Assembly: GCA_023388935.1 (NCBI GenBank)
Contig: JAEWFG010000370.1
Coordinates: 34,804-98,803 of the forward strand
From: Pseudomonadota bacterium
GTDB taxonomy: Bacteria; Pseudomonadota; Alphaproteobacteria; Rhizobiales; Xanthobacteraceae
Direction: 5' to 3'
DNA length: 64,000 nt
Within the stretch, counting starts at the first letter, position 1; the number at the start of each line of letters is the position of its first letter. Below are positions 43,728 through 52,470 of the stretch, piece by piece. The notes under the pieces were generated by a model. That model was not told where the DNA came from and made no database searches. It was given only the letters and a program-made list of their open reading frames with translations. The position numbers and the translations under genes were made by a program.

Positions 43728-43829
43728 TTGAGGAGCATCGCGAAGCGATGCGTCTCGAAGGATGGCCGCACGGCACGGACTCGCGGCCATCCTTCGAGAA
43801 GCTTGCTTCGAAGGCTCTCAGGATGAGGA
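43728..43829. repeat. REP-like palindromic repeat pair
   Basis: Two inverted 17-base arms (43753-43769 and 43783-43799; core GAAGGATGGCCGC) face each other around 13 bases. The left outer half contains a smaller hairpin, GCATCGC-GAA-GCGATGC (43735-43751), and the right outer half runs AAGCTTGCTT and CTCAGGATGAGG. Motifs of the form GTCTCGAAGGATGG and CTCAGGATGAGG are common intergenic palindromes in Bradyrhizobium and relatives. It marks the downstream edge of the five-gene island. Confidence 0.6.
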
Positions 43830-43848
43830 CAGCCCCCGGAACGTTTCG

Positions 43849-45513
43849 CTATCCCGGGGTCACCTGGTCGAAACGCAGCCCGCTGGAGCCCGCAACCGCG
43901 CCGGTGGTCTTGCGGCGCGCCAGCCAAAGGTGAGTCGAGCCGTCGGTCCATCGCGCCAGCCGGTACATCCGCTCCACCCGCACGCCCTCGCGAATGAACT
44001 CCTCCTCGAACAACGGCACGTCCACCGCCAACAGCCGGCCCAGCGGCGTGATCGGTGTCCGCGACCCGTCCGTGCGCAACAGTGCCGCGCGCTGCATGCG
44101 CCGCTGGTCGGCGTCGACCGTTCCGGCGACAAACGGGATGTAGTAATCCGGCACTGACGTGCCGAGCCGATACTGCAGGACACCGCCCGGCACCGGGGCG
44201 GGAGGAGGCGGCGCCGCCGCCGCGCTTGCGCTGACCCGGTCGATCACCGCCCCGCTCGCGCCCACCACGATTTTCTCCACCGCCCAGGCGATGCTGGCGG
44301 CGTCGTCGCGGACCAGCAGCACCTGCTCCTGGGGTTCGCTGGTCGACGCTTGCGCCAGAACCGGCGGCAGCATCAGGCGGTGGTCGATGGTGTCGCCGGC
44401 GATCGCGAACATGCGCCAGCGTCCGCCGTCATTGGTGGCCGCATAGTGCGGAATCGTCTGTGCAATCCCGAACGTGTCGGTGACGACTAGGGAAGCGATG
44501 CGCACGACAGAACCCACGGTCACCGGCAGCGGCACCACGAACCAGTCATTGCCGTAGATCAGCGCAAACTCCCGCAGCATCAGCCGCGCGGTGTCCGCAG
44601 GTCCCGCGTCGATCGCCCCGATATCCACAGCGCCGTCCTCGAGCTGCCAGTACCGGCGCGCCGGCATGCCTTTGAAGCTCACCGGCGCCGGCACCAGGGT
44701 GCGTGTCACGGCACTGGGCGCCGCGGTGACAGTGTCCAGCGGCGCAGCGACACGGTCGAACGAGGGCCAGTCGATGCCATCGCCGGTGTACTGGTCGGCG
44801 ACAAAAGCGCAGGGCACGTCGGTCGCGCCGGCATCGATCGAGAAGCGATACTCCATCCGTTCGTCCACCCAAGGCGAAGCGGCGTTCGCTGGTGGGGTGT
44901 CGTAGAGCGCATCATACCAGACCAAAAATTCGTTCGCGGCGGCCTGCACCGCGGCTTGATCGCCGGTCGGGATCGCGGGTGTCGAAGGCAGGGCAGGCTG
45001 GGCCGCGCGCAGGTCGGCGGCGAGGCTGGTGCCATCCGGCACCCGCCGCGCGACGATGGCCAGCAGCGCAAGCGCCTTTGGGTCGAGCGAGGCCTGTTGT
45101 GCCGCCGACGACGCGGCGATGCCGTATTGCGTGACGTACGTGGCCGCGTACTGGCCGACGTTGTGCGTGCCCAGCAAGCGAACAAAGTACAGGCCCGCGT
45201 CGGTCGCCTGTCGATAGTCCGGCGATGCAGCGCTCGGTCGCACGGCTTCGCGCTCGATGAATGTTTCGAGCGGCGTTCCCGCCGGCATCGACACCGTGAC
45301 GCCGGCCGTGGTGGCGAGGCGATTGAGCGCCACCTCCGACGAGGTGACCGCAGCCAGGATTGGGGATCCGGCATCGTCGCCGCTCAATTCGCCGAGTTGC
45401 CATTGCCTGGCGAGGAACCAGAAGGGATCGTGGGTACGCGCCTCGAGCGCCGTCGACAGGTCGGCGTTGCGGCAGCGCGGTTCGAGCCGGGTCCAAATGG
45501 TCAGCGACGGCAC
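43849..45513 (-). CDS. uncharacterised protein A of the five-gene island (ARQWQLGE-motif protein)
   Basis: A 554-residue protein, function unknown. Near the N-terminus it reads TRLEPRCRNADLS, then DPFWFLARQWQLGEL and DDAGSPI, a motif block I recall from uncharacterised proteins of other bacteria that accompany genes like B and C here. The middle is beta-rich; a Pro-Ala linker (about 429-442, AAAAPPPPAPVPGG) precedes a C-terminal domain ending in FDQVTPG. There is no signal peptide and no membrane helix. The start is GTG 45513, one base after the stop of protein B; an ATG is lacking. As the last gene of the operon it may be a capping or adaptor subunit, which is a guess. Confidence 0.75.
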   Translation of the reverse strand: MPSLTIWTRLEPRCRNADLSTALEARTHDPFWFLARQWQLGELSGDDAGSPILAAVTSSEVALNRLATTAGVTVSMPAGTPLETFIEREAVRPSAASPDYRQATDAGLYFVRLLGTHNVGQYAATYVTQYGIAASSAAQQASLDPKALALLAIVARRVPDGTSLAADLRAAQPALPSTPAIPTGDQAAVQAAANEFLVWYDALYDTPPANAASPWVDERMEYRFSIDAGATDVPCAFVADQYTGDGIDWPSFDRVAAPLDTVTAAPSAVTRTLVPAPVSFKGMPARRYWQLEDGAVDIGAIDAGPADTARLMLREFALIYGNDWFVVPLPVTVGSVVRIASLVVTDTFGIAQTIPHYAATNDGGRWRMFAIAGDTIDHRLMLPPVLAQASTSEPQEQVLLVRDDAASIAWAVEKIVVGASGAVIDRVSASAAAAPPPPAPVPGGVLQYRLGTSVPDYYIPFVAGTVDADQRRMQRAALLRTDGSRTPITPLGRLLAVDVPLFEEEFIREGVRVERMYRLARWTDGSTHLWLARRKTTGAVAGSSGLRFDQVTPG

Positions 45514-45514
45514 G

Positions 45515-48500
45515 TCAGGTCCTTTCCGGCGCCAAAGGAGGGCCCACCGGCCCGATCGGCGGTGGGCGGATTATGATGATGGGTCGGGGCGTCGCCAGCG
45601 TCAGGTCGGTCGATATGGCATCCGGCGCCGTGGCGCCGATGTTGATCGCGAACAAGAGCGCGGGCAGGAAGTGTCCGACATTGCCGAGCGAATCCGGATC
45701 GACGGTGCGCAGGTGCGTCAGGTCGATCGCATCGAGCAGCGTTCCTTCGACGCTGGCTGGTGTCCAGGACGCGGAGGTGTCGGGTTGCACCCCCAGCAAG
45801 ATGGCCTGCGGCGCCCGCGCGCCCGGATCCTCGACATGAAACGACAGCCCTGTCGTCTCGGCCATGTTGGGGATCGTCTCGGTCCATTCGTCGATCAGAA
45901 GCGCGGCGCTGGCGCCCTGCAGTGAGCCGACCGCGACCAGCGACAGCTTGTCCGACCGCGCCGCGCCTTGCTTTGGCGGCAATCCGGCCCACACGTCGCC
46001 GGCGACGGCGGGGAGCTGGGCCACGACGGGCGTCAGGGCGGCAGCCGACGACAGCGCCTCGGCGTACATCATCGCCTCCGCCAGTCGCGCCGTCGGCGCG
46101 CGCACCCGCGCCGACCGTGTCAGCCACGTCAGCGGCTCCAGCGTTTTCTGGCCGAGGAGAGCGGCGCTTGCCGCGAACAGCGGCGGCAGCGACGCGGTGA
46201 ACGCCTGTGTCAGGCCGCACACCACGGAAAATCCGGCGCCGAAGATCGTCTGTAGCCGCTCGACGTCATGGTCCCGCAACGCAGCAGCCGAGGCCCCGGT
46301 GCGCGAAAAGCCCGCTTCCAGCGCCGCGGCCCGCGCGGCGCGCGCATCGAGTTCGGCCTTGGCGGCCGTTGCCTGCATCGGCCACGACGTGGCGCCGAGG
46401 GCGGGCACGGCATTGGCGACGCCGAAGGCGGCTGCGCCCATCAGCGCCTCGTCGGTGGTCGAGGCGGAAGCAAATTGCCCGCGCGCGGCGTTGAGCGCGG
46501 TGAGCGCCTGGTCGGCGCGGTTCTTCAGCTCAGCGGTGTCGAGCGCCGGATCGACCACGAGATCCGGCGTGGCGAAATCGGCGGCGGTCGAGGCGCGCGC
46601 GCCGTTCATCAGCGCCGCGCACGACCGCGCGGCGGTGACGAGCTCGTCGACGGAAAGCTGGTCGGGGGTCCACGATGGGTCGCGCGCCGTCGAGACCGCG
46701 ACGGTGGAAGAGGCCGGCGTCGTCGCGGGCCGCTTTGCCCACACCACGCGCGCCAGCCGCGCCGCCAGTTCGGACGGCGTCTGCGCCACCGCCAGCATGT
46801 CCAGCGGTCCGAGCGCCAGGTCGGCCAGGGTGATGGCGATGGTCGTGACGGTGGCGCCCGACGGGGCGACGATGCGGCCCACCGCCTTCACCCTCGCGGG
46901 CGGCCCGAGCAGGTTGGCGGCCAGCAAGGCGAGCCAGGGCTCCGCGGCGCTTCGCGGTGTCGTGGCCCAGCCCGATGGCGTCCCGTTCCCCAGCATCGCG
47001 AACAACCGGTGCGTGATGACGGCGCCGCGCCGCGGCGTCCGCGTGATGTCGAGAACCGGGGGCGGGGTGTCGCCGCGGCCGATGGCGTCGACGGTCGCTC
47101 CCGCCCGCAACGCATTGCCTCCCACCAGCTGGTGCACGCTCTCCGCCAGCATCAGGTCGGACACCGCGTCCACCGTGTCGGCGAGCTGCGACAGCTGCGC
47201 ATCGATCGCCACCTGCAGGGTACTGCCGGCCGCCGGCAAGGTTTCGGTCCCCCAGGGAATCGCCGATCGCCGGTCGAGCAGCGACAGTCCGTCGACGGTA
47301 TGGTCGCCCGTCACCCCCTCGATCGGCGCGAACGTCCGCAAGGGCGCGATGAAGGCATCGAGGGTGGCGGCATGCAGCGCCCGCTCCAGCTGATAGCCGA
47401 GCAGCGCGCCCAGCGCCTGGCCGGAACGCAGGCCGTCGAGCAGGTTTTGCGCCAGCCGCACCCGCGTGGACGACAGGTCGATCGCGGCGGCGCCGCTGCC
47501 GCTCTGCTGATGGGTGAGATAGCCGCTGCGCAGCACCGCGGCCGACGCCGCATGTGCAATCGACGGCGCATGCACATAGCCCCACGACACCGCCGCCAAT
47601 TGCGGCCGGACGTCGTCCACCCAGCCATAGGCGCCGATATAGAGAGTCGCCTGGTTGTCCTGGACCTGTCGCAACGCATCGAGGCGGGCCGCCGCCAGCG
47701 CGGTGTACCAGCCGTCGAGCCGATGCGAATGCAGGTCGAGGGTCTCGCGCAGCACCTGGTCGAGATCGGACGTGGACATCGCAGCCAAGCTGCCGATCGC
47801 CTTCCAGAACGCGACGAAAGGTGCCGGGCCATCCGTCTTGTGGGCGTCGAGGTACGCGCTGACCGGGCCGGTGCCGGCGCTGCCGCCGGGCACGGTCATC
47901 GCAAGATGGTCCCAGACGCGAGGCGTATGGGCCGGCGCGATGTCGATCAGCTCCGGCTCGAGCTGGTCGCTGGCGCTCACCGCCGCACCCAGCAACGCGT
48001 AGGCGCTGCTGGCGTACTGGCGAAGCGCCGCATGGCGGACCAATAGCCAGAGCAGCGGCGTCGGACGCGACGGGAATGTCGCGGTGCGCAGTTGCGCCAG
48101 CGACATCCCTGCGAAAGCCGTCAGGTAGTTGTTGGAGAGCGGCGCCGTTGTCAGCGGCGACTGCACGATGGTTCCCGACAATTGGAAATGCTTGCCGAGG
48201 TAGGTCGAGTTGCCCAGCCGCGTCGCCTGAGCGCTCGTCGCGAGCGTGCCAAGGCCCACTGTCCCGAGTTGCCCCAGCCGCGTCCACCACGCCGCGTCGA
48301 TCGGCCTGGCGAGAAAGCGCCAGTAATATTCGTTGTACTGGGGACCGAGCACGGTCCGCCCGACGAAAGTCTCCGAGCGCGGGCTCATGCCCAGCACGCT
48401 GGCCAGCGTGGCGTCGGGATCGGTGCCGGAGCCGGTGCGGGCCACCGTTGTGGATGCCACCTCCCAGTTCGGCCGCAACGACTGCAGCAAGGAAAGCAGC

Positions 48501-49639
48501 TGCGCCGTCATCACGTCGCCGGCGCGCGCCTGGTAGCCGCCGCTCCACACCACCGGCACGACGCCATACGGCTGCCGCCCGATCCGTAGCGTCGGCCACG
48601 GCCCGCGCGCGCGCACCCATGCCAGGAAGAAATCGCGCGCCGCGGGCACGGTGACGGCGGGATTGGGCACCGCGCCATTGACGAGGTTCGACAGGTAATA
48701 CTCGATGGTGGCCGGCCACAGCAACGTGTTCATGGCGAGCGCCGCATCATCATGCCGACCATCGGCGCCGCCGACATGGGCAAAATGCGCCGCGTCGACG
48801 CCCAGCGCGCGCGCCAGCCGGTCGCCGTCGCCGCGTCCGTCGGGACTGGGCGTCAGGGCGGGCCCGCGTTCGATGGCAAAGCTCGCCGCGTAGGCCGGGT
48901 CGCTGGTCGAAAAGCCCGACTTGGTGCCGTCGCTGTTGTTGGTGGGCGTGCCGATTGGCAGCAGTTCGAGGCCGTCCGTATAGTGATGGGCATCGAGCGC
49001 AGCGCCGAGCGTCGCAGCCGCCGCGGCAGGATCGGCTTGTGAGTTGATGCCGTACACCAGGATCCGCGCAAATCCGCTCGTCGCCGCATCCGCCGTGATC
49101 GGCATGCGGATGCCGAGGCCCGCGGTGACGGCGGTGTCGAAGTCGCGCATCCACTTCAGGCCCGGATCAGTGGCCGGATTTCCGCCAGCCGGCGACGGCC
49201 CCAGCAGCAGGCCGCCGGCGATGGCGGCGCCGGCCTGTCGAGTCACATTGCCCTTGTCGTCGTAGGCGCAGACGATGAAGCGCTCGGGCAACAGCGCAGT
49301 GGTGGCTGCCGCCGTCCAGTCCGATGCCTTGCTGCCGCTTGCCGCCGCAGCCGCCGACGCAATCCACGCAGCGCGGCGCGGGCCGAACTGCGCGGCCAGC
49401 GCCGTCCAGGCGGTTGCTGTCGGGTTGGCCAGAAAGGCGGCGCGCGCGGCCGTTTCTGCCGCGGTCAGCGCGGGCTCGAAACTGTTGACATGCACGTCGT
49501 CCGGAAACACGCGCACCCAGAGCTGCGCGCTGCCGTCGGTGGCCTTTCCGAAGCGGGTCTCGATCCGCACCGGCAGGAACGCAATCGGCACTTGCCCTTG
49601 CGGAGCAACGGCGAACCCTGGCTGGGACGTGTCTGCCAT
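45515..49639 (-). CDS. uncharacterised 1374-residue protein B of the five-gene island
   Basis: A very large protein of unknown function. The N-terminus carries QVPIAFLPVRIETRF and LWVRVFPDDVHV; around residue 350 there is TLRIGRQPYGVVPVVW. These blocks are conserved in hypothetical proteins I have seen elsewhere in tandem with genes like A and C. The middle is Ala-rich and helical, the C-terminal part beta-rich. No signal peptide or membrane segment is present. ATG 49639 is five bases after the stop of protein C. The same frame stays open upstream to 50860, but that part only shadows protein C. It is the largest gene in the window. Confidence 0.75.
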   Translation of the reverse strand: MADTSQPGFAVAPQGQVPIAFLPVRIETRFGKATDGSAQLWVRVFPDDVHVNSFEPALTAAETAARAAFLANPTATAWTALAAQFGPRRAAWIASAAAAASGSKASDWTAAATTALLPERFIVCAYDDKGNVTRQAGAAIAGGLLLGPSPAGGNPATDPGLKWMRDFDTAVTAGLGIRMPITADAATSGFARILVYGINSQADPAAAAATLGAALDAHHYTDGLELLPIGTPTNNSDGTKSGFSTSDPAYAASFAIERGPALTPSPDGRGDGDRLARALGVDAAHFAHVGGADGRHDDAALAMNTLLWPATIEYYLSNLVNGAVPNPAVTVPAARDFFLAWVRARGPWPTLRIGRQPYGVVPVVWSGGYQARAGDVMTAQLLSLLQSLRPNWEVASTTVARTGSGTDPDATLASVLGMSPRSETFVGRTVLGPQYNEYYWRFLARPIDAAWWTRLGQLGTVGLGTLATSAQATRLGNSTYLGKHFQLSGTIVQSPLTTAPLSNNYLTAFAGMSLAQLRTATFPSRPTPLLWLLVRHAALRQYASSAYALLGAAVSASDQLEPELIDIAPAHTPRVWDHLAMTVPGGSAGTGPVSAYLDAHKTDGPAPFVAFWKAIGSLAAMSTSDLDQVLRETLDLHSHRLDGWYTALAAARLDALRQVQDNQATLYIGAYGWVDDVRPQLAAVSWGYVHAPSIAHAASAAVLRSGYLTHQQSGSGAAAIDLSSTRVRLAQNLLDGLRSGQALGALLGYQLERALHAATLDAFIAPLRTFAPIEGVTGDHTVDGLSLLDRRSAIPWGTETLPAAGSTLQVAIDAQLSQLADTVDAVSDLMLAESVHQLVGGNALRAGATVDAIGRGDTPPPVLDITRTPRRGAVITHRLFAMLGNGTPSGWATTPRSAAEPWLALLAANLLGPPARVKAVGRIVAPSGATVTTIAITLADLALGPLDMLAVAQTPSELAARLARVVWAKRPATTPASSTVAVSTARDPSWTPDQLSVDELVTAARSCAALMNGARASTAADFATPDLVVDPALDTAELKNRADQALTALNAARGQFASASTTDEALMGAAAFGVANAVPALGATSWPMQATAAKAELDARAARAAALEAGFSRTGASAAALRDHDVERLQTIFGAGFSVVCGLTQAFTASLPPLFAASAALLGQKTLEPLTWLTRSARVRAPTARLAEAMMYAEALSSAAALTPVVAQLPAVAGDVWAGLPPKQGAARSDKLSLVAVGSLQGASAALLIDEWTETIPNMAETTGLSFHVEDPGARAPQAILLGVQPDTSASWTPASVEGTLLDAIDLTHLRTVDPDSLGNVGHFLPALLFAINIGATAPDAISTDLTLATPRPIIIIRPPPIGPVGPPLAPERT

Positions 49640-49644
49640 GCGCG

Positions 49645-52470
49645 TTACCCCAACAGTGCGGTGGCCGACAGCGCCAGGCGCACCGGCTGACGATAGGTGA
49701 TGTAGGCCTGCTGCGCCGAATTGGCCCCCCAGCTCGCGCCCGGCGCTGAGACGGTGGGCGGTGTCGCGATGCTCAAGTGGTTGTGCACGACGCTGACCTG
49801 CGGCCAGGCGAGGTCGTTCCAGGTTGTGATCGAGGTGCCGGAGGCAACCGGCTCGAGGCCGAAACGCGGCTCGCTCGGATGTTCGGACAGCACGAAGTAA
49901 TAGCCGAGCCCGGCCGTCGCCTGCGCCTCCGTCAGCGCAAACCCGAAGAACGTCATGTCCGGCGCGATCGCGCCGCGGAACACGGGCAGCACCTCGTTGG
50001 GCCCGAGATGCCGCTGGTTGTCGGACCCCATGACTGCCGGCACCGCGCTGATCACCGCGTTGGGGAAGCGGCGCAGCACCTCGCCACGCACCAGCAGCAC
50101 CAGCTGCGCGCCGTGCGTATCGGCATTGGTGCCGAGCGGGCTGCCTGTGGCCCAGCCGGCAATCGGCGGAATGTCCGGCGACGCTCCCCAGAAATTGGCA
50201 AAGAACGTCGCGGTGGAGTCGACCGGATACTGCCGCCACGCCAATTCGCGACGCATCTCGTCGTTCAGTCCCAACATGAAGGCCTCGACGAACCGCGGAT
50301 TGGTGAGGAGCAGCGCCGCGGTCTCGTCCGGCACCTGGTCGACGCCGGGCAACAGCTGCTGCGGCGTCAGCGAAAGCGACATCGGCCTGGTGAATTGCGG
50401 CGCCCCGAGCCGTGGCCGCAGCGGATCGCCTGACGTCGGCACCGCGACCTGGACCGAAGCCCGGGCCAAAAGCGTCACGGTCGGATCCAGCGCAGCCACC
50501 ATCAGCGCCTGGGCCGCTTGCATGGTGCCGACCAGCGGCGGTTTTTCGACGGCGTCGTCGATCAGCGCCGTGCGCTGCGCGATGTAGCTCGTCAATGCGC
50601 TCGCGGCGGTGCGAAACTGCGCCTCCATCTGCGCGAACTGTGCCTGCACTGTCGGAAATTCCGGGATCGCCGGAAAGCTCAGCACCCCGGTCCTGAGCCA
50701 TCCCGGCGATTGCGGGTCGTTCTTCCAGGCCGTGGTCGTCACGGTCAGAACCGGTGGAATGGTGGCAAGGTGTGCCGTGGCCGAGGCGGGCGGCGCCGCT
50801 GCGACGGGCGGTGCCGCAACGACGGGCGGCGCCGCCACGACCGTCACAGCCGCAGTCCATCCCGGCGCCGCGGCAACGGCGGCCGCGGTCAACGACGTCA
50901 GCGGGGTCGCCGACGACACGCTGTCGAGAAACACCGTACCGGCCGGCGCGATCAGCTGCGCCACCACCGCGAGCGCCTGCGGCGTGCCTGCCGGCTGGTT
51001 GAGCCGCTCTACGATCTGCAGCGGCGCCGGCGCCATCGCCACCAGCCGCCGTCCCAGCGGACCGCGGCGGCGCACCAGCCGGCGGAACGCGGGCGAGACC
51101 GCGCCCGACGCGATCCTACTTGTCGAAAGCTGAGCCTGCAGTGTCGCCAGCGTCGTCCCTAGCATCACGCGCACCCTTGAATGCAGCGGTTGGGTGAGCT
51201 GGAAAAACGAGCCTGACCCTTCGAGCGCGTTGATGTGCCGCGCCAAGGTGGTCTGCGCGACCACGCGGGCGAGCTGAAATTGCCGTAGCCGCTGGTTGGC
51301 CCCGCGCAGTTCTTGGAACTGGTCCCATGCCGATGCGATGAGGTTGTCCTGGTCGGCGCGCACCGCGTCGACGCCGATGCCGGCCGCCGCGCGCATGCGC
51401 GGGTCGAAGTTCAAATCGTTAAGCCAGGCCGGCTGCGTGCCTTTGGCCGGCCAGGTCCCATAAGTCGGCGGACTGACGATGGGATCGGGCGAGGGCGGTG
51501 GCGCCAGGATCGGCGCAAGCGCCGCCGAAAACTTTGCCTGCACGCCGTCGGGCCATGCGGTCGGCGCCGTCTGCGGCCCCTGCAACGCGCCCTCGAGGCT
51601 CAGCGCCAATCCCGGAAAGGCCGGCATGCCGAAACCGGGCGCGCTCTCGTCCATCGGTAGTTGCCCGACGTCGAGCGGCTGCGAGATCGGGCGCAGCCGG
51701 CGCGCCAGCGAGGCGAAGTCGCCGGCGTCGCCGGTGCCGAAATTCCATGAGGCGTACACCGGCAGCGCCAGCGGGGCCACTGTGGCTGTGGTCCACGCCG
51801 GGCCGAGGTCGCTGTCGGTGGCGGGAAGATCGGGCGAGAGGCCGGCCTGGACGCCTGCGTTATAGGTCGGCACCAGGCAGGCGATGTAAGCCGTGTTCGG
51901 CGCGAGCTGGCGCGGACAGATGATGCGCGACCGCCCGTCAGTGGGATCCGACAGCGCCGCGCGCAGCGCGTCGTCACTGGCGGGCGCAGCTCCAGCCACC
52001 TGCGCATGAACCCACATCGCGATCTCGTCGAGGTTTGGCAGTTCGTCGGCGGGAACGGCGGGCGAAGAGAACTGCAATAGCGGCAGCGCATTGCCGCGCG
52101 GCACCAGCGCGACGCCGGGCTGCTGCTTCACCACGACGAGGCAGAGCCACGGCTTTAGCGCGGCCCCCGAAGGCAGCGCCGGCGAAAACATCCACGGAAA
52201 ATCCGGTGTCACGAACTCGATTGCGGGAAAGTAGTTGGGTTCGAACGACACCGTGCCGGGCCGCGGCTCCATGCGGCTGATCGCGCGGGGGTCGATGCCG
52301 GTCACCTGTCCCGGTCCGTGCAGCCTCACCGCCACCGCGGGCGCAGCCGTGGTGTTGACGGTGAGCGCCACGTTGAGGGTGACGAAATTGGTCGCAGGCG
52401 CGGCCTGCGCCAGCGATGCCAGTCCGCTGCGCACCCAGGGCACGAATCCGTAAACGGCGGTGTCGGCCAT
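49645..52470 (-). CDS. uncharacterised 941-residue protein C of the five-gene island
   Basis: A large protein of unknown function. Marks are YGFVPWVRSGL at residues 7-17, HGPGQVTGIDPRAI at 51-64, SFEPNYFPAIEF and DFPWMFSPALP at 75-100, and PRFGLEP with TTWNDLAWPQV near the C-terminus. A flexible Ala-Pro segment (about residues 540-562) with AAPPV repeats splits it into two halves. No signal peptide or membrane helix. It starts at ATG 52470 in a TGATG overlap with protein D; GTG 52473 just upstream is an alternative. It has clear coding quality throughout and belongs to a set conserved with proteins A and B. Confidence 0.75.
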   Translation of the reverse strand: MADTAVYGFVPWVRSGLASLAQAAPATNFVTLNVALTVNTTAAPAVAVRLHGPGQVTGIDPRAISRMEPRPGTVSFEPNYFPAIEFVTPDFPWMFSPALPSGAALKPWLCLVVVKQQPGVALVPRGNALPLLQFSSPAVPADELPNLDEIAMWVHAQVAGAAPASDDALRAALSDPTDGRSRIICPRQLAPNTAYIACLVPTYNAGVQAGLSPDLPATDSDLGPAWTTATVAPLALPVYASWNFGTGDAGDFASLARRLRPISQPLDVGQLPMDESAPGFGMPAFPGLALSLEGALQGPQTAPTAWPDGVQAKFSAALAPILAPPPSPDPIVSPPTYGTWPAKGTQPAWLNDLNFDPRMRAAAGIGVDAVRADQDNLIASAWDQFQELRGANQRLRQFQLARVVAQTTLARHINALEGSGSFFQLTQPLHSRVRVMLGTTLATLQAQLSTSRIASGAVSPAFRRLVRRRGPLGRRLVAMAPAPLQIVERLNQPAGTPQALAVVAQLIAPAGTVFLDSVSSATPLTSLTAAAVAAAPGWTAAVTVVAAPPVVAAPPVAAAPPASATAHLATIPPVLTVTTTAWKNDPQSPGWLRTGVLSFPAIPEFPTVQAQFAQMEAQFRTAASALTSYIAQRTALIDDAVEKPPLVGTMQAAQALMVAALDPTVTLLARASVQVAVPTSGDPLRPRLGAPQFTRPMSLSLTPQQLLPGVDQVPDETAALLLTNPRFVEAFMLGLNDEMRRELAWRQYPVDSTATFFANFWGASPDIPPIAGWATGSPLGTNADTHGAQLVLLVRGEVLRRFPNAVISAVPAVMGSDNQRHLGPNEVLPVFRGAIAPDMTFFGFALTEAQATAGLGYYFVLSEHPSEPRFGLEPVASGTSITTWNDLAWPQVSVVHNHLSIATPPTVSAPGASWGANSAQQAYITYRQPVRLALSATALLG

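Noticed and set aside
43292..43933. 213-residue plus-strand frame
   Set aside because: It runs through the REP-like palindrome and into the end of gene A on the other strand; composition is poor.
46268..48046. 592-residue plus-strand frame
   Set aside because: It is the complement of protein B and consists mostly of Arg, Gly and His.
49640..50860. Upstream extension of the protein B frame to a 1781-residue protein
   Set aside because: The extra 407 residues read in another frame of protein C, are Arg/Ala-rich and lack family motifs, while MADTSQPG at 49639 starts just after the stop of C.
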